From Rudanella paleaurantiibacter (lineage in GTDB: Bacteria > Bacteroidota > Bacteroidia > Cytophagales > Spirosomataceae), in the NCBI RefSeq assembly GCF_009184635.1, contig NZ_WELI01000006.1, positions 248,001 through 312,000 of the forward strand: a DNA stretch of 64,000 nt, in the 5' to 3' direction. Each line of letters starts with the position of its first letter. Within the stretch, counting starts at the first letter, position 1. The notes under the pieces were generated by a model. The model was given only the letters and a program-made list of their open reading frames with translations, was not told the origin of the DNA and did not search any database. Shown here piece after piece: positions 26,427 to 35,049 of the stretch. A program made the translations under genes and the position numbers.

Positions 26427-27269
26427 ATGAGAAAAATAGTTCTGATTACCGGCTCAACGGCCGGAATCGGTAAAGAAACGGCTGTGGGTATTGCCCGCCA
26501 ACCGGGCTATCTGGTTGTTTTGCATGGTCGGAATGCGGCCAAAGCCCAGGCGGCTGTACAGGATGTGAAGCGGCAAAGTGGCAACGAAGCGGTTGAGTTT
26601 ATTCTGGCCGATTTTTCGTCGCCCACCGAGGTCCGGCAGTTAGCGGCTGCGTTTACCCGGCGGTTCGGCCGTCTGGATGTACTGATCAACAACCTCAACC
26701 GAGGCATCCCGACAGCCGAACCTCTCTCGGCCTATGGGCTTGAGACACATTTTGCCCTGAATTATCTGGCTTCTTACCTGCTTACGTACCGGCTGTTACC
26801 GTTACTGAAACAAACACCGGGCGCAAGAATCATCAATACGACATCGGTTGCTTATGAATTGGCCCGGCCCGATTTGGACGACCTGCAATCTGAACAAGTG
26901 CCGCATCGGTTGCATGCCTATCTCAACAGCACTCTATTTAGCCTGTATTTTTCGCTCGACCTGGCCCGGGAGTTACAGCCAACGGGCATTACGGTCAATA
27001 CGGTGGGGCAGGGCTGGGGTGGCCTGACTGGGTGGCTGGTGGGGCCGTTGCGAAAGCGGCTGGATGGACTGGCTTCCTGGTTTCGAGTGGGCTCCAACGC
27101 AAGCGCGCAAACGAGTGTGTATCTGGCTACCTCACCCGATGTGGCGGCCGTGACCGGAACCTATTTTGTCGGGCAGAAACCCCGGAAATTACTGGCTATT
27201 GCGGAGAACCGCGCCAACCGGGCCCGGTTGAAAGCGCAAACCGAGCGAATTCTTAATGCACTGGATTAA
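26427..27269 (+). CDS. Short-chain dehydrogenase-like protein lacking the catalytic Lys
   Basis: A 280-aa SDR resembling the retinol-dehydrogenase/WWOX-like group. The nucleotide-binding TGSTAGIG motif is intact. The usual NNAG reads NNLN, and the active-site YxxxK reads YLNST, so Lys is replaced by Thr; the later PG motif is also changed (VGQG). NAD(P)H binding may be retained while oxidoreductase chemistry is doubtful. The open frame extends to 26349, but the ATG at 26427 begins at the conserved first strand (MRKIVLITG). It is followed after 62 nt by an acetyltransferase-like membrane protein gene with no clear functional link. Confidence 0.78.
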   Translation: MRKIVLITGSTAGIGKETAVGIARQPGYLVVLHGRNAAKAQAAVQDVKRQSGNEAVEFILADFSSPTEVRQLAAAFTRRFGRLDVLINNLNRGIPTAEPLSAYGLETHFALNYLASYLLTYRLLPLLKQTPGARIINTTSVAYELARPDLDDLQSEQVPHRLHAYLNSTLFSLYFSLDLARELQPTGITVNTVGQGWGGLTGWLVGPLRKRLDGLASWFRVGSNASAQTSVYLATSPDVAAVTGTYFVGQKPRKLLAIAENRANRARLKAQTERILNALD

Positions 27270-27331
27270 GCACAGAGCTTGGGTGAAAATAGGGCAATGG
27301 TGTATATTGAACCCGTATTTTTCCGTCGCCC

Positions 27332-28486
27332 ATGATCAGTACCTCTACTAACCCGGCTGCTTCGGGTCGTTTGCTTTCATTAGATGCCTTCCGGGGGCTC
27401 ACCGTAGCCGCCATGATTATGGTGAACAATGCCGGTGATTGGTCCCACATTTATGCGCCACTCGGTCATGCCGAATGGAACGGCTGGACGCCCACTGACC
27501 TTATTTTTCCGTTTTTCCTGTTCATCGTGGGCGTATCGATCACGTTTGCGCTGGGTGGCATAAAGCAGAAAGGCGATACGGGCGATGCTGCCCGCAAAAT
27601 TGTTCGGCGGGGCCTGACGTTGTTCGCACTTGGGCTGTTTCTGAACTTCTTTCCCAAATTTGACCCGACCAACGTACGGATTCTGGGCGTGTTGCAGCGC
27701 ATTGGGATTGTGTACATTGTGTGTTCGTTTGTGTTTCTGCGGACCGATGTTCGCGGGCAGCGCTTGCTGGCGGGAGCCTTGCTGCTGGGCTATTACCTGC
27801 TCATGACGGTGGTGCCTGTGCCCGGCGTGGGCTACCCAAATCTGGAGCCGACCACCAATCTGTCGGCCTGGCTCGATAATCTGGTGTTGACCCCGGCGCA
27901 CGTTTACAAATCGACCAAGGTCTGGGACCCGGAGGGGATTCTGAGCACCCTGCCCGCTATTGCAACGGGCTTACTGGGGGTACTCACTGGCACCTGGCTG
28001 CGGGGAAACCGGCCGGTGGCCGAAAAAATTGCGTGGCTGTTTTCGGCGGGGGTGCTAATTGCCATTGCCGGTTTGTTTGCCGACGCCCTTTTCCCGATCA
28101 ACAAAAAAATCTGGACCAGCTCGTTTGTGTTGCTCACGGGCGGTTTGGCTATGTTAGGGCTGGCTACCTGTTACTGGCTCATTGATGTGGTGGGACCAGA
28201 GCGGCCTTTATACCGGCGCTTATCGCTGCCGTTTGTGGCCTACGGGGTCAATGCCATTACGGTCTTCTTTATGTCGGGGCTTATTCCGCGCATCATGAAT
28301 CTGGTGAAAGTGCCCGGTCCCGATGGGGGCGAGGTGGGCTTGATCGAGTACCTCTACCGCTCGTTTATTGCGCCGTTTTTCAGCAGCCCGTACAATGCAT
28401 CACTGGCGGGGGCGCTCACGTTTGTCGTGATCTGGGGCGTTATCCTCTGGATCATGTACCGTCGAAACATTATTGTGAAAGTATAA
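27332..28486 (+). CDS. NagX/HGSNAT-like membrane acyltransferase (DUF5009 type)
   Basis: A 384-aa protein with about ten membrane helices. The N-terminus reads SLDAFRGLTVAAMIMVNN, the signature of the NagX / heparan-alpha-glucosaminide N-acetyltransferase family, followed by WNGWTPTDLIFPFFLF, which carries conserved family residues. Family members move acetyl groups across the membrane to amino sugars; in Bacteroidota they often accompany glycan degradation, but no glycoside hydrolase is nearby here. It appears to be a single gene or to pair loosely with the SDR-like gene upstream. Confidence 0.85.
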   Translation: MISTSTNPAASGRLLSLDAFRGLTVAAMIMVNNAGDWSHIYAPLGHAEWNGWTPTDLIFPFFLFIVGVSITFALGGIKQKGDTGDAARKIVRRGLTLFALGLFLNFFPKFDPTNVRILGVLQRIGIVYIVCSFVFLRTDVRGQRLLAGALLLGYYLLMTVVPVPGVGYPNLEPTTNLSAWLDNLVLTPAHVYKSTKVWDPEGILSTLPAIATGLLGVLTGTWLRGNRPVAEKIAWLFSAGVLIAIAGLFADALFPINKKIWTSSFVLLTGGLAMLGLATCYWLIDVVGPERPLYRRLSLPFVAYGVNAITVFFMSGLIPRIMNLVKVPGPDGGEVGLIEYLYRSFIAPFFSSPYNASLAGALTFVVIWGVILWIMYRRNIIVKV

Positions 28487-28602
28487 ACGACCGGTAGTCA
28501 GTTGGTTGGCTAGTCATAAGTTGCCAGTAGAAAATAAAGCGGTTACGTAAGGTCTTTGGGCAAAATTGATTTTCTTGTCGGATCATTTACGCGCCAACCA
28601 CC

Positions 28603-29916
28603 GTGACCGAAGCGTTTCTTTATTTTCTCTGGCAATTTCAGTACTTCGACCATACTGCCCTGATAACCACCGAGGGCGAAACGGTTCAGGTACTGCATCC
28701 CGGCTTTAGAAACCCCAATGCCGGCCCTGATTTTCTGAATGCCCGGCTCCTGATCAACGACGTGGAGTGGGCCGGCAATGTAGAGGCCCATACCCGAGCG
28801 TCGGACTGGGTGGCGCATCGGCACGGTTACGACCGGGCGTACGACAACGTGATTCTGCACCTCGTCTGGACCGACGACCGACCCGCCCTTGACCCGCTGC
28901 GGCCCATGACCTCGCGGCCTACCCGGAGTGATGGATCGCTGCTGCCGACTCTTGAACTGCAAGCCCGTACGGCTCCCGACCTGCTCAGCCGGTACAACGC
29001 CCTGACAGCCGCGCCCGATCAGATTCCCTGCGCCGGTCAGTTCCGGGCGGTGGAGCCCCTGCGCATCACCTCTATGCTTGACAAGGCACTGCTGCAACGG
29101 CTCGAACGCAAAGCAGCTGATGTTCGGGCTATGTATGAAACCACGCAGGACTGGGAAGAAACCGTGTACCGGTTGCTGGCCATGAATTTCGGGTTTAAAA
29201 TCAACACTGACCCAATGGCCCAGTTGAGCCGGGCGGTTCCGCTCAAAACGTTGCTCAAACACCGTAACTCCATTCGGCAGGTCGAAGCGATGTTGTTTGG
29301 CTGTAGTGGCCTGCTCGATGAAGTAGCTCAACCCGATGGGTACGTTGACGAACTCCGGCGCGAGTACCGGTTTCTGGGGGCCAAGTTTGGGTTGATTGAC
29401 AATCAGTTGCCTCCGCACGTCTGGAAATGGGGGCGCTTGCGACCGGCCAATTTTCCGACGCTCCGGCTAGCGCAATTTGCCCGTTTGGTGAGCAACCACG
29501 GGAGTTTGTTTTCGCTCTTTGTGGGTATCGACGATGCGCCCGCTATCCTGAAAAAACTACAGGTTACCCCCTCCGAATACTGGGCCGATCATTACCGGTT
29601 TGGGGTGGCTACCAACAAAGCAGCCCCGGTGTTGGGTATGGCTTCGGCCACGAATATCCTGATCAATACGGTGGCTCCGTTGCTGGCGGCTTACGCCCAC
29701 CACCGCGACCGGTCGGAGTACATGGATCGGGCTATTGGGCTTTTGGAACAGTTGCCCGCCGAAAAGAATACCATCACCGACCATTGGGAAACACTGGGCC
29801 TGGGCATCCGAACGGCCTTCGACTCGCAGGCTTCCATTGAGTTGTTCAATGCTTTTTGTACGCCCAAAAAATGCCTTAGCTGTCAGATTGGTGCCAGTTT
29901 GGTGGGTGCCCGGTGA
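28603..29916 (+). CDS. DUF2851 family protein
   Basis: A 437-aa soluble protein matching DUF2851, a Bacteroidota family of unknown function. Family marks are the N-terminal FLYFLWQFQYF, the HPGFRNPNAGPDFLNARL segment and WAGNVEAHTRASDW. The C-terminus has a Cys pair in KKCLSC. The start is GTG at 28603; the recognised N-terminus begins within three residues of it and no ATG alternative fits. No signal peptide or membrane segment is visible. Neighbours give no functional clue. Confidence 0.85.
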   Translation: MTEAFLYFLWQFQYFDHTALITTEGETVQVLHPGFRNPNAGPDFLNARLLINDVEWAGNVEAHTRASDWVAHRHGYDRAYDNVILHLVWTDDRPALDPLRPMTSRPTRSDGSLLPTLELQARTAPDLLSRYNALTAAPDQIPCAGQFRAVEPLRITSMLDKALLQRLERKAADVRAMYETTQDWEETVYRLLAMNFGFKINTDPMAQLSRAVPLKTLLKHRNSIRQVEAMLFGCSGLLDEVAQPDGYVDELRREYRFLGAKFGLIDNQLPPHVWKWGRLRPANFPTLRLAQFARLVSNHGSLFSLFVGIDDAPAILKKLQVTPSEYWADHYRFGVATNKAAPVLGMASATNILINTVAPLLAAYAHHRDRSEYMDRAIGLLEQLPAEKNTITDHWETLGLGIRTAFDSQASIELFNAFCTPKKCLSCQIGASLVGAR

Positions 29917-29978
29917 GGGGGCTATATTCGGCTTCCGATTTGCTTGTTTACCATCTAAAAATCGTGACCACATACACA

Positions 29979-30326
29979 ATGAACGATTTCTGGCTCTACG
30001 CCATGGCCGCTATGTACGGCTTTGCGGGCATCATGCACTTTGTAAAGCCGAGGGCGTTCAGGGCTATTGTGCCCTCATACCTGCCTGCACCCAATGCGTT
30101 GGTGTTCTGGAGCGGAGTGGCCGAGGTTGTACTGGCTCTGGGGTTGCTTTCTACGGCAACCCGGTCGGTAGCGGCCATCGGCATTATTTTGCTGTTGATT
30201 GCCGTGTTTCCGGCCAACGTCTATATGGCCACCTCCGACAAGTTTGGCAAGCTACCCCGTTGGCTAGTGTGGGGGCGCTTGCCGTTGCAGGGCTTCCTGA
30301 TCTACTGGGCGTGGCTGTATGTGTAA
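29979..30326 (+). CDS. Small DoxX-like membrane protein
   Basis: A 115-aa protein with four predicted hydrophobic helices and the size and pattern of the DoxX/MauE-like superfamily: a GFAGIMHFVKP start, then SGVAEVVLALGLL and FPANVYMA. Small proteins of this type are common in Bacteroidota and their function is generally unknown. The frame opens at a GTG overlapping the DUF2851 stop (29913), but the ATG at 29979 gives a protein that begins at the first helix and is preferred. It converges on the radical SAM gene, 15 nt apart. Confidence 0.75.
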   Translation: MNDFWLYAMAAMYGFAGIMHFVKPRAFRAIVPSYLPAPNALVFWSGVAEVVLALGLLSTATRSVAAIGIILLLIAVFPANVYMATSDKFGKLPRWLVWGRLPLQGFLIYWAWLYV

Positions 30327-30341
30327 GAAATGCCCGCGCCA

Positions 30342-31469
30342 CTAAGTCCAGTACAGAATAGGGGCCTGCGGAAACCGCCGGGTCCATTCATCGTAGAAAA
30401 ATGTTTTCAGTGCTTTCATCTCGTCGGGTAGGTACACATACTTGACACCCCCAAACTTGTTGCGTTTAGCCGCCCGGTCGCCCTCGTCCATGTCGAGCGG
30501 GGTGTTGGGGTACCAGCTTTGTAGCACGGCTTTGGAACCGGGCGTAAATCGGTGGCTGATAAATTCTACGTTGACGTCGGCGGGGTGAATACCGGGGCCA
30601 AAATCCAGCGCGTCGGCAATACGGTCGAGCAGGTGGGTATAGTGTTCGCGCCAGTTGGGGATCGGCATAATCGGGGCAATAATAATGCCGACAGGGTAGC
30701 CGCCCCCGCCCAGTTGTTTGGGGAGTGCTAATCGGCGTAAGGCTTGTAACCGGGCTTCGACCGAGGCCGTGCCTCCTTCGAGCCGCCGGGCAATGGGTTC
30801 GGCGTTGAGGCTAACCCGGGCACGTGTGTGGCCCCCGTGTTCGAGCGGAAGCAGGCTATCGACCTGATTGTATTTGGTCACAAATCGTAGTTGCGCTTCG
30901 TCGCGCTCACTAAAATATCGCACACACTCGGCGAGGCTCCCTGTCAGGTGCTCAATCCCGATTACATCGGTATAACAGCTCACCTCAAACGAGGTTGGTT
31001 CACCCCGTCGCTCCCCAATACCAACGTTCGAATGGCGTTCGTACGAGGCCGTATTCGCGAGCATAGCCGGTAGGTTGGCATAAGCCCGGACCACCGGTGG
31101 CCCCGCCAAACTACCGGCCAGATAACAGTACTGGCAGTGAGCCGGGCAGCCTTCGGCAAGGTTCATTTGCCAATTGGCCGAGGGTGGAATAGGCTGTAGC
31201 CGGAACGCACTCGGAGGGGCGTTTACAATGGCGAGCGTGTTTTTGGCAATTCGGTACGTTTCGCGGTCGTCGGCACCGCGTAAACCCGTCAGGCGGTTAT
31301 TCTTCAGCACCTCAATTGGCAGGTCGAGGCCGCTCAGACGTTCGTACATCTGCTGCCCGAATGGCTCGTTGAGGGCGTCGGGCGTAAAAACAACGCGTTT
31401 GGGCATCCATAAACGCGCCGGACGGGTATCAGCAGATACGGCCGTATCGGAAACTGGAGGGTGATTCAT
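30342..31469 (-). CDS. Spore photoproduct lyase family radical SAM protein
   Basis: A 375-aa protein of the SplB family. Near residue 107 it has CPAHCQYCYL, the CxxxCxxC cluster of radical SAM enzymes in the form typical of spore photoproduct lyases, then ARVSLNAEPIARRLEGG and EFISHRFT, which match the family. SplB repairs 5-thyminyl-5,6-dihydrothymine in spores; homologues in non-spore-formers exist and their substrate is not established. No sporulation genes are seen. A Cry-DASH gene lies about 8 kb away. It is transcribed toward the DoxX-like gene. Confidence 0.87.
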   Translation of the reverse strand: MNHPPVSDTAVSADTRPARLWMPKRVVFTPDALNEPFGQQMYERLSGLDLPIEVLKNNRLTGLRGADDRETYRIAKNTLAIVNAPPSAFRLQPIPPSANWQMNLAEGCPAHCQYCYLAGSLAGPPVVRAYANLPAMLANTASYERHSNVGIGERRGEPTSFEVSCYTDVIGIEHLTGSLAECVRYFSERDEAQLRFVTKYNQVDSLLPLEHGGHTRARVSLNAEPIARRLEGGTASVEARLQALRRLALPKQLGGGGYPVGIIIAPIMPIPNWREHYTHLLDRIADALDFGPGIHPADVNVEFISHRFTPGSKAVLQSWYPNTPLDMDEGDRAAKRNKFGGVKYVYLPDEMKALKTFFYDEWTRRFPQAPILYWT

Positions 31470-31946
31470 CGAAAAACGTTGCGTAGTAAGTACCCTTTAC
31501 AGGCTATATTGATAACGTGGTAAAGCTTGGTTGAGTTCGGTGTATTGTGAATGATTTTTCTGTTTAACTTATTGATTTACAGTAGAATAGGTTTCATTTT
31601 TTTGTGCTGTATTCAGTGCTGGACATTCGGACTTCAGACACTGGACGTTAGACTTACTACCATTGTGTAAGGAGGTCTAACGTCTAATGTCCAACATCTA
31701 ATGTCCAGTACTGAGGTGCCGTCTGTATGGATGGCCGAATCGAATAAAAAGCGGTACAAGCCTTTGTTTAAATCTTGGCGAAGCGTAAGGTCTGATGTAT
31801 GTTAGCCTGACTTCTGACGTGTGTATTGTCTATACCGGCCGAACCAACTCACTGTCCTAAAAGTTACGGATGAGTACATCTGCTAAAGGCGATTGAGACC
31901 GGAGGAAGCTTTCTCCTTTTTGCTTTCCTCTTTTCTCCTCAAGAAT
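31470..31946. other. 477-nt intergenic region between divergent splB-like and pdxJ genes
   Basis: No protein gene is supported. The region holds one hairpin repeat at 31614-31715 and AT-rich sequence beside the splB-like start, probably carrying two divergent promoters, though no clean TTTG/TAnnTTTG pair could be fixed. A pyrimidine-rich stretch at 31908-31940 precedes pdxJ. Confidence 0.6.
31614..31715. repeat. Intergenic hairpin repeat, inverted copy of the 23646 element
   Basis: The left arm (about 31614-31660) has GGACATTC, GGACTTCA, GACACTG, GACGTTA and GACTTAC in near 7-nt steps. The right arm (about 31672-31715) is its imperfect complement, ending CCAGTACTGA. The left arm resembles the reverse complement of the right arm at 23710-23755, so the two loci are copies in opposite orientation. 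Confidence 0.87.
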
Positions 31947-32669
31947 ATGACTCGGCTATCTGTCAACATCAATAAAGTAGCTACCCTGCGGAATGCGCGC
32001 GGAGGCAATAATCCTGATCTGGTTAAAGTTGCGCTTGATTGTGAGCGCTTTGGGGCGCAGGGTATTACGGTGCACCCCCGGCCCGACGAGCGGCACATTC
32101 GGTATAGGGATGTGCTCGATCTGCACGACGTGGTCACGACCGAATTTAACATTGAAGGCAACCCCGACGACCGGTTTATCGAACTCGTGAAGCGGGTGAA
32201 ACCGGCACAGGTGACGCTTGTGCCCGACGCACCCGATGCCATAACGTCCAATGCTGGTTGGGATACCATCCGCCATGCCGATCACCTGCGCGGGCTTATC
32301 GAAACGTTTAAAGCGGAAGGAATTCGGGTATCTATCTTTGTGGATACCGACGAGCGCATGGTAGAAGGAGCCAAAGCTGTAGGCACCGACCGAATTGAGT
32401 TATACACCGAACCCTACGCGGCTCAATACCCTACCGATCGGGAGGCTGCCGTTGCGCCCTTTGTGCGGGCGGCTCTGAAAGCGCAGGAGCTGGGTTTGGG
32501 ACTCAATGCCGGTCACGATCTGAGCCTCGACAATCTGCGGTTTTTTGCACAGCAGGTGCCTAGATTGTTGGAGGTTTCGATCGGGCACGCGCTCATTTGC
32601 GATGCGCTTTACCTGGGCCTGGAAAACACCATTCAGCTGTACCGGCGCTGCCTGACGGAGGGCGTCTGA
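31947..32669 (+). CDS. pdxJ: Pyridoxine 5'-phosphate synthase
   Basis: A 240-aa PdxJ, the TIM-barrel enzyme that condenses 1-deoxyxylulose 5-phosphate with 3-amino-1-hydroxyacetone phosphate in the DXP-dependent vitamin B6 pathway. Seen: N-terminal [17 protein letters not shown], the HPRPDERHI motif, [13 protein letters not shown], and [13 protein letters not shown] with the catalytic His. Length is normal. The frame extends upstream to 31893 through the pyrimidine-rich leader, but ATG 31947 starts at the conserved first strand. selU follows after 36 nt on the same strand. Confidence 0.96.
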   Translation: MTRLSVNINKVATLRNARGGNNPDLVKVALDCERFGAQGITVHPRPDERHIRYRDVLDLHDVVTTEFNIEGNPDDRFIELVKRVKPAQVTLVPDAPDAITSNAGWDTIRHADHLRGLIETFKAEGIRVSIFVDTDERMVEGAKAVGTDRIELYTEPYAAQYPTDREAAVAPFVRAALKAQELGLGLNAGHDLSLDNLRFFAQQVPRLLEVSIGHALICDALYLGLENTIQLYRRCLTEGV

Positions 32670-32705
32670 ACCATTTTATGTTAACTAACTACCCGCAATT
32701 TCCCT

Positions 32706-33749
32706 ATGCCGCTTTCCGTCGATGAGTTTCTGAAAAAGGCCCAAACGTTGCCAATCATTGATGTACGGTCGCCGGGAGAGTATGCCCACGCGCACCTGCC
32801 CGGTGCGGTAAATATTCCGTTGTTCGATAACGAAGAGCGGGCGTTGGTGGGTACCAAATACAAGCAGGCGGGTAAAGATGCCGCCGTGCTGCTGGGTCTC
32901 GATTACGTCGGGCCCAAAATGTCAGGTTTCGTTCGGAAGGCCCGCAAACTGGACCCGACAGGTAAAGAGGTACTGGTGCATTGCTGGCGAGGGGGTATGC
33001 GGAGTGGGTCGTTTTCGTGGTTGCTCAACACGGCCGGTATTCGGGCGCATACGCTCGAAGGGGGCTACAAAGCCTATCGAAACACGGTGTTGTCGGCCTT
33101 TGCCGAACCGCGTCAACTGCTTATTCTGGGAGGTAAAACAGGCTCAGGCAAGACCGACATCCTGAAACAACTGGCCGCGCAGGGGGAACAGATTATTGAC
33201 CTGGAGGCTCTGGCCAACCATAAAGGCTCGTCGTACGGGGCTATTGGGCAGGCGCCACAAACCTCAACTGAGCAATTTGAAAACCGGGTGTTTGAACACT
33301 GGCGTGCTCTCGACCCTACCCGTCGGATCTGGCTCGAAGACGAAAGCCGCAATATCGGCACCTGCTTTATCCCGATGGCCCTTTGGTTGCAGATGCGAGC
33401 CGCCCCGGTAGCCTTTGTCGACGTGCCCAAGCCTGTCCGAATCGAACGGCTGGTCCGCGAATACACGGGCATTGATCATAGCTTACTTGTGGAAGCGACC
33501 GACCGGATTCGGAAGCGGCTTGGTGGCAAAGCCACGCAGGATGCCCTGGAGGCTCTGGCCCAAAATGATTATGCAACCGTAGCCGACCTGACACTGCATT
33601 ACTACGACAAGGCGTACCTGCACGGGCTTGGCGAACGCGATCCGGAAACGGTGTCGACTATTCCGGTGTCGCACGACCATCCCGCCGAAACGGCTCAACA
33701 ACTAATCACCTGGGCCGACGCGCTTGCCGTTACTTCTTCTTCACACTAA
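32706..33749 (+). CDS. selU: tRNA 2-selenouridine synthase
   Basis: A 347-aa SelU (MnmH/YbbB). The rhodanese domain (about 1-125) starts with IIDVRSPGEYAHAHLPGA and has the catalytic Cys93 in HCWRGGMRSG. The C-terminal P-loop domain has GGKTGSGKTD near 140. The enzyme geranylates 2-thiouridine at the tRNA wobble position and exchanges it for selenium using selenophosphate. No selD is in the window. The 3' end overlaps the convergent lipoprotein gene by 20 nt. It probably forms a short operon with pdxJ. Confidence 0.94.
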   Translation: MPLSVDEFLKKAQTLPIIDVRSPGEYAHAHLPGAVNIPLFDNEERALVGTKYKQAGKDAAVLLGLDYVGPKMSGFVRKARKLDPTGKEVLVHCWRGGMRSGSFSWLLNTAGIRAHTLEGGYKAYRNTVLSAFAEPRQLLILGGKTGSGKTDILKQLAAQGEQIIDLEALANHKGSSYGAIGQAPQTSTEQFENRVFEHWRALDPTRRIWLEDESRNIGTCFIPMALWLQMRAAPVAFVDVPKPVRIERLVREYTGIDHSLLVEATDRIRKRLGGKATQDALEALAQNDYATVADLTLHYYDKAYLHGLGERDPETVSTIPVSHDHPAETAQQLITWADALAVTSSSH

Positions 33750-34326
33750 TTCGCCGAATAATCTCGCGTTTGGTAAATGCCAGCCGCCATACGGCTAAGG
33801 GTTGTTTCTGATCCCCGAAACAGGCCTTGCAGATGGGACTTTCGGCCGGTACGGCCGTGTTGAATACGTAAAGGGTATCGGCAATGCGCTGAATGTTGGC
33901 CTGTTGGGGGAGTTTGTTCTCGGCGTTGTACAGATAGGCGTCGAGCACCTCGCGTTCTTTGGGAGCCAGTTTGGGGTTTTGAATATCGGGCGGCCCCAGC
34001 AAGTCAATTTCCAGAGCGTAGCGTTTGGCCAGGGCGGCTGTTTTGGGCAGTTGCCGGAGCTCACATAGCGAGTCGGCCGATTTGCCAGCTTTTAGTTTGT
34101 CTTCCAGTTCTTTTTGGGCCAGTTCGGCAATCTGCTTTCCCCAGGCATCGACCCGTTCGTTGAGGTCGGCATTGGTCACACGCTTAATCTTTTTGTCGGC
34201 CATTTCCTGCTTCAGGGCCTCGGTTTGTTTCAGCCGGTCGGGGTTGCAGGAAAGGAGCGTGAGCGAAACGGCAACGGAGGTTGCCAGAGTGAATGCGTGA
34301 ACTCGGAGCGCGTGCGTAATAGTCAT
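33730..34326 (-). CDS. Putative lipoprotein with CxxC motif
   Basis: A 198-aa protein with a lipoprotein signal (hydrophobic stretch ending TLLSC), a charged middle part with likely helices, and SPICKACFGD near the C-terminus. The C-terminal half, including AVWRLAFTKREIIRRI, is faintly like DUF3365-type sensory domains, which carry a c-type heme motif CxxCH; here the His position is Phe, so covalent heme attachment is unlikely. ATG 34326 is preferred over 34353 for the shorter signal region. The 3' end overlaps selU by 20 nt on the opposite strand. Function not recognised. Confidence 0.65.
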   Translation of the reverse strand: MTITHALRVHAFTLATSVAVSLTLLSCNPDRLKQTEALKQEMADKKIKRVTNADLNERVDAWGKQIAELAQKELEDKLKAGKSADSLCELRQLPKTAALAKRYALEIDLLGPPDIQNPKLAPKEREVLDAYLYNAENKLPQQANIQRIADTLYVFNTAVPAESPICKACFGDQKQPLAVWRLAFTKREIIRRISVKKK

Positions 34327-34356
34327 GGTACAAGTACAGGCCGATAATATCATAAA

Positions 34357-34668
34357 TTACGACCAGCGAAGTTTGTTACCTAACAGGATGTTTCTGACGC
34401 CAATGATTTCGTCAAGATCATCCCAAAAAATGAAGTGAGCGTTAAACTCAAACGCCTGGCGTTGCTCGGTAGTGGCTTTGGCGAGTTTGTCTGACCAGTC
34501 AAGCGGAAACGAAACCGACCGACCGTCCTCGAACCGACAAACAACAAGTGACTCTGTCACATTAACTGCCGACAGGTCTGGTAAGTGTTCTGGAAGAATG
34601 TCGAGGGCTGGATTAGACGATTTGGCTTTAGGCGAGTTTCTTGTAGCTGGGTTTAACGCCGTTCTCAT
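34357..34668 (-). CDS. DUF2442 protein, possible antitoxin-side partner
   Basis: A 103-aa protein with a DUF2442 domain in its second half (RFEDGRSVSFPLDW, then a WDDLDE segment). The N-terminal 35 residues are polar and probably disordered. DUF2442 genes are frequently paired with DUF4160 genes and are listed as a putative toxin-antitoxin type; that role is not proven. The ATG at 34668 lies inside the DUF4160 gene (41-nt overlap), so the two are translationally coupled. Base composition looks lower in GC than in neighbours, consistent with transfer. Confidence 0.8.
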   Translation of the reverse strand: MRTALNPATRNSPKAKSSNPALDILPEHLPDLSAVNVTESLVVCRFEDGRSVSFPLDWSDKLAKATTEQRQAFEFNAHFIFWDDLDEIIGVRNILLGNKLRWS

Positions 34669-34912
34669 GACAAAGTCTTTGGTAATGCTCAATGATTATT
34701 ACTAAATGCTCGGCTATTGCCTTTTCAATTTTGCGTAAATCTCGTTCGGAATAACCTCGATTGAAAGCTAACTGGATTACGCCAGTTTGGGTAATCCAAT
34801 ACTTACATTCTTTCTTTCCTTTATCAGTAACATGAATGTGGAAGGGTTCGTTTAGTAAATCGAACATTACCGCAAAGAATCGCCATCCATACAGTTCAAA
34901 AAATTTTGGCAT
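34628..34912 (-). CDS. DUF4160 protein, possible toxin-side partner
   Basis: A 94-aa protein matching DUF4160 closely: the start MPKFFELYGWRFF, then NEPFHIHV, KYWI and a C-terminal helix from about residue 55. It overlaps the DUF2442 gene downstream and reads away from prfA. The pair is lower in GC by eye than flanking genes. DUF4160/DUF2442 modules are mobile, commonly scattered in Bacteroidota and Chlorobi genomes, and suspected toxin-antitoxin systems; the assignment of roles is inference. Confidence 0.82.
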   Translation of the reverse strand: MPKFFELYGWRFFAVMFDLLNEPFHIHVTDKGKKECKYWITQTGVIQLAFNRGYSERDLRKIEKAIAEHLVIIIEHYQRLCHENGVKPSYKKLA

Positions 34913-35049
34913 TTTTTTACAAAATCTTCCGGTACACCGCGTCTACGTTCAGCGCAAAACCATCAATCGTCACTACATCTGTCAAGGCGTTGTACTGTGT
35001 GGTTAGCGACCAATTGGATCAGGTTTTACCTTAAAGTTACGCAATGCCC

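Noticed and set aside
28487-28560. GGTAGTCAGTTGG-like repeated words after the DUF5009-type gene stop
   Set aside because: It looks like one arm of a hairpin repeat, but no complementary arm is present; it may be a decayed copy, not enough to report as an element.
28543-29418. A 291-codon open frame on the minus strand inside the DUF2851 gene
   Set aside because: It is antisense to a recognised family, has no family motifs of its own, and matches the pattern of shadow frames in GC-rich genes.
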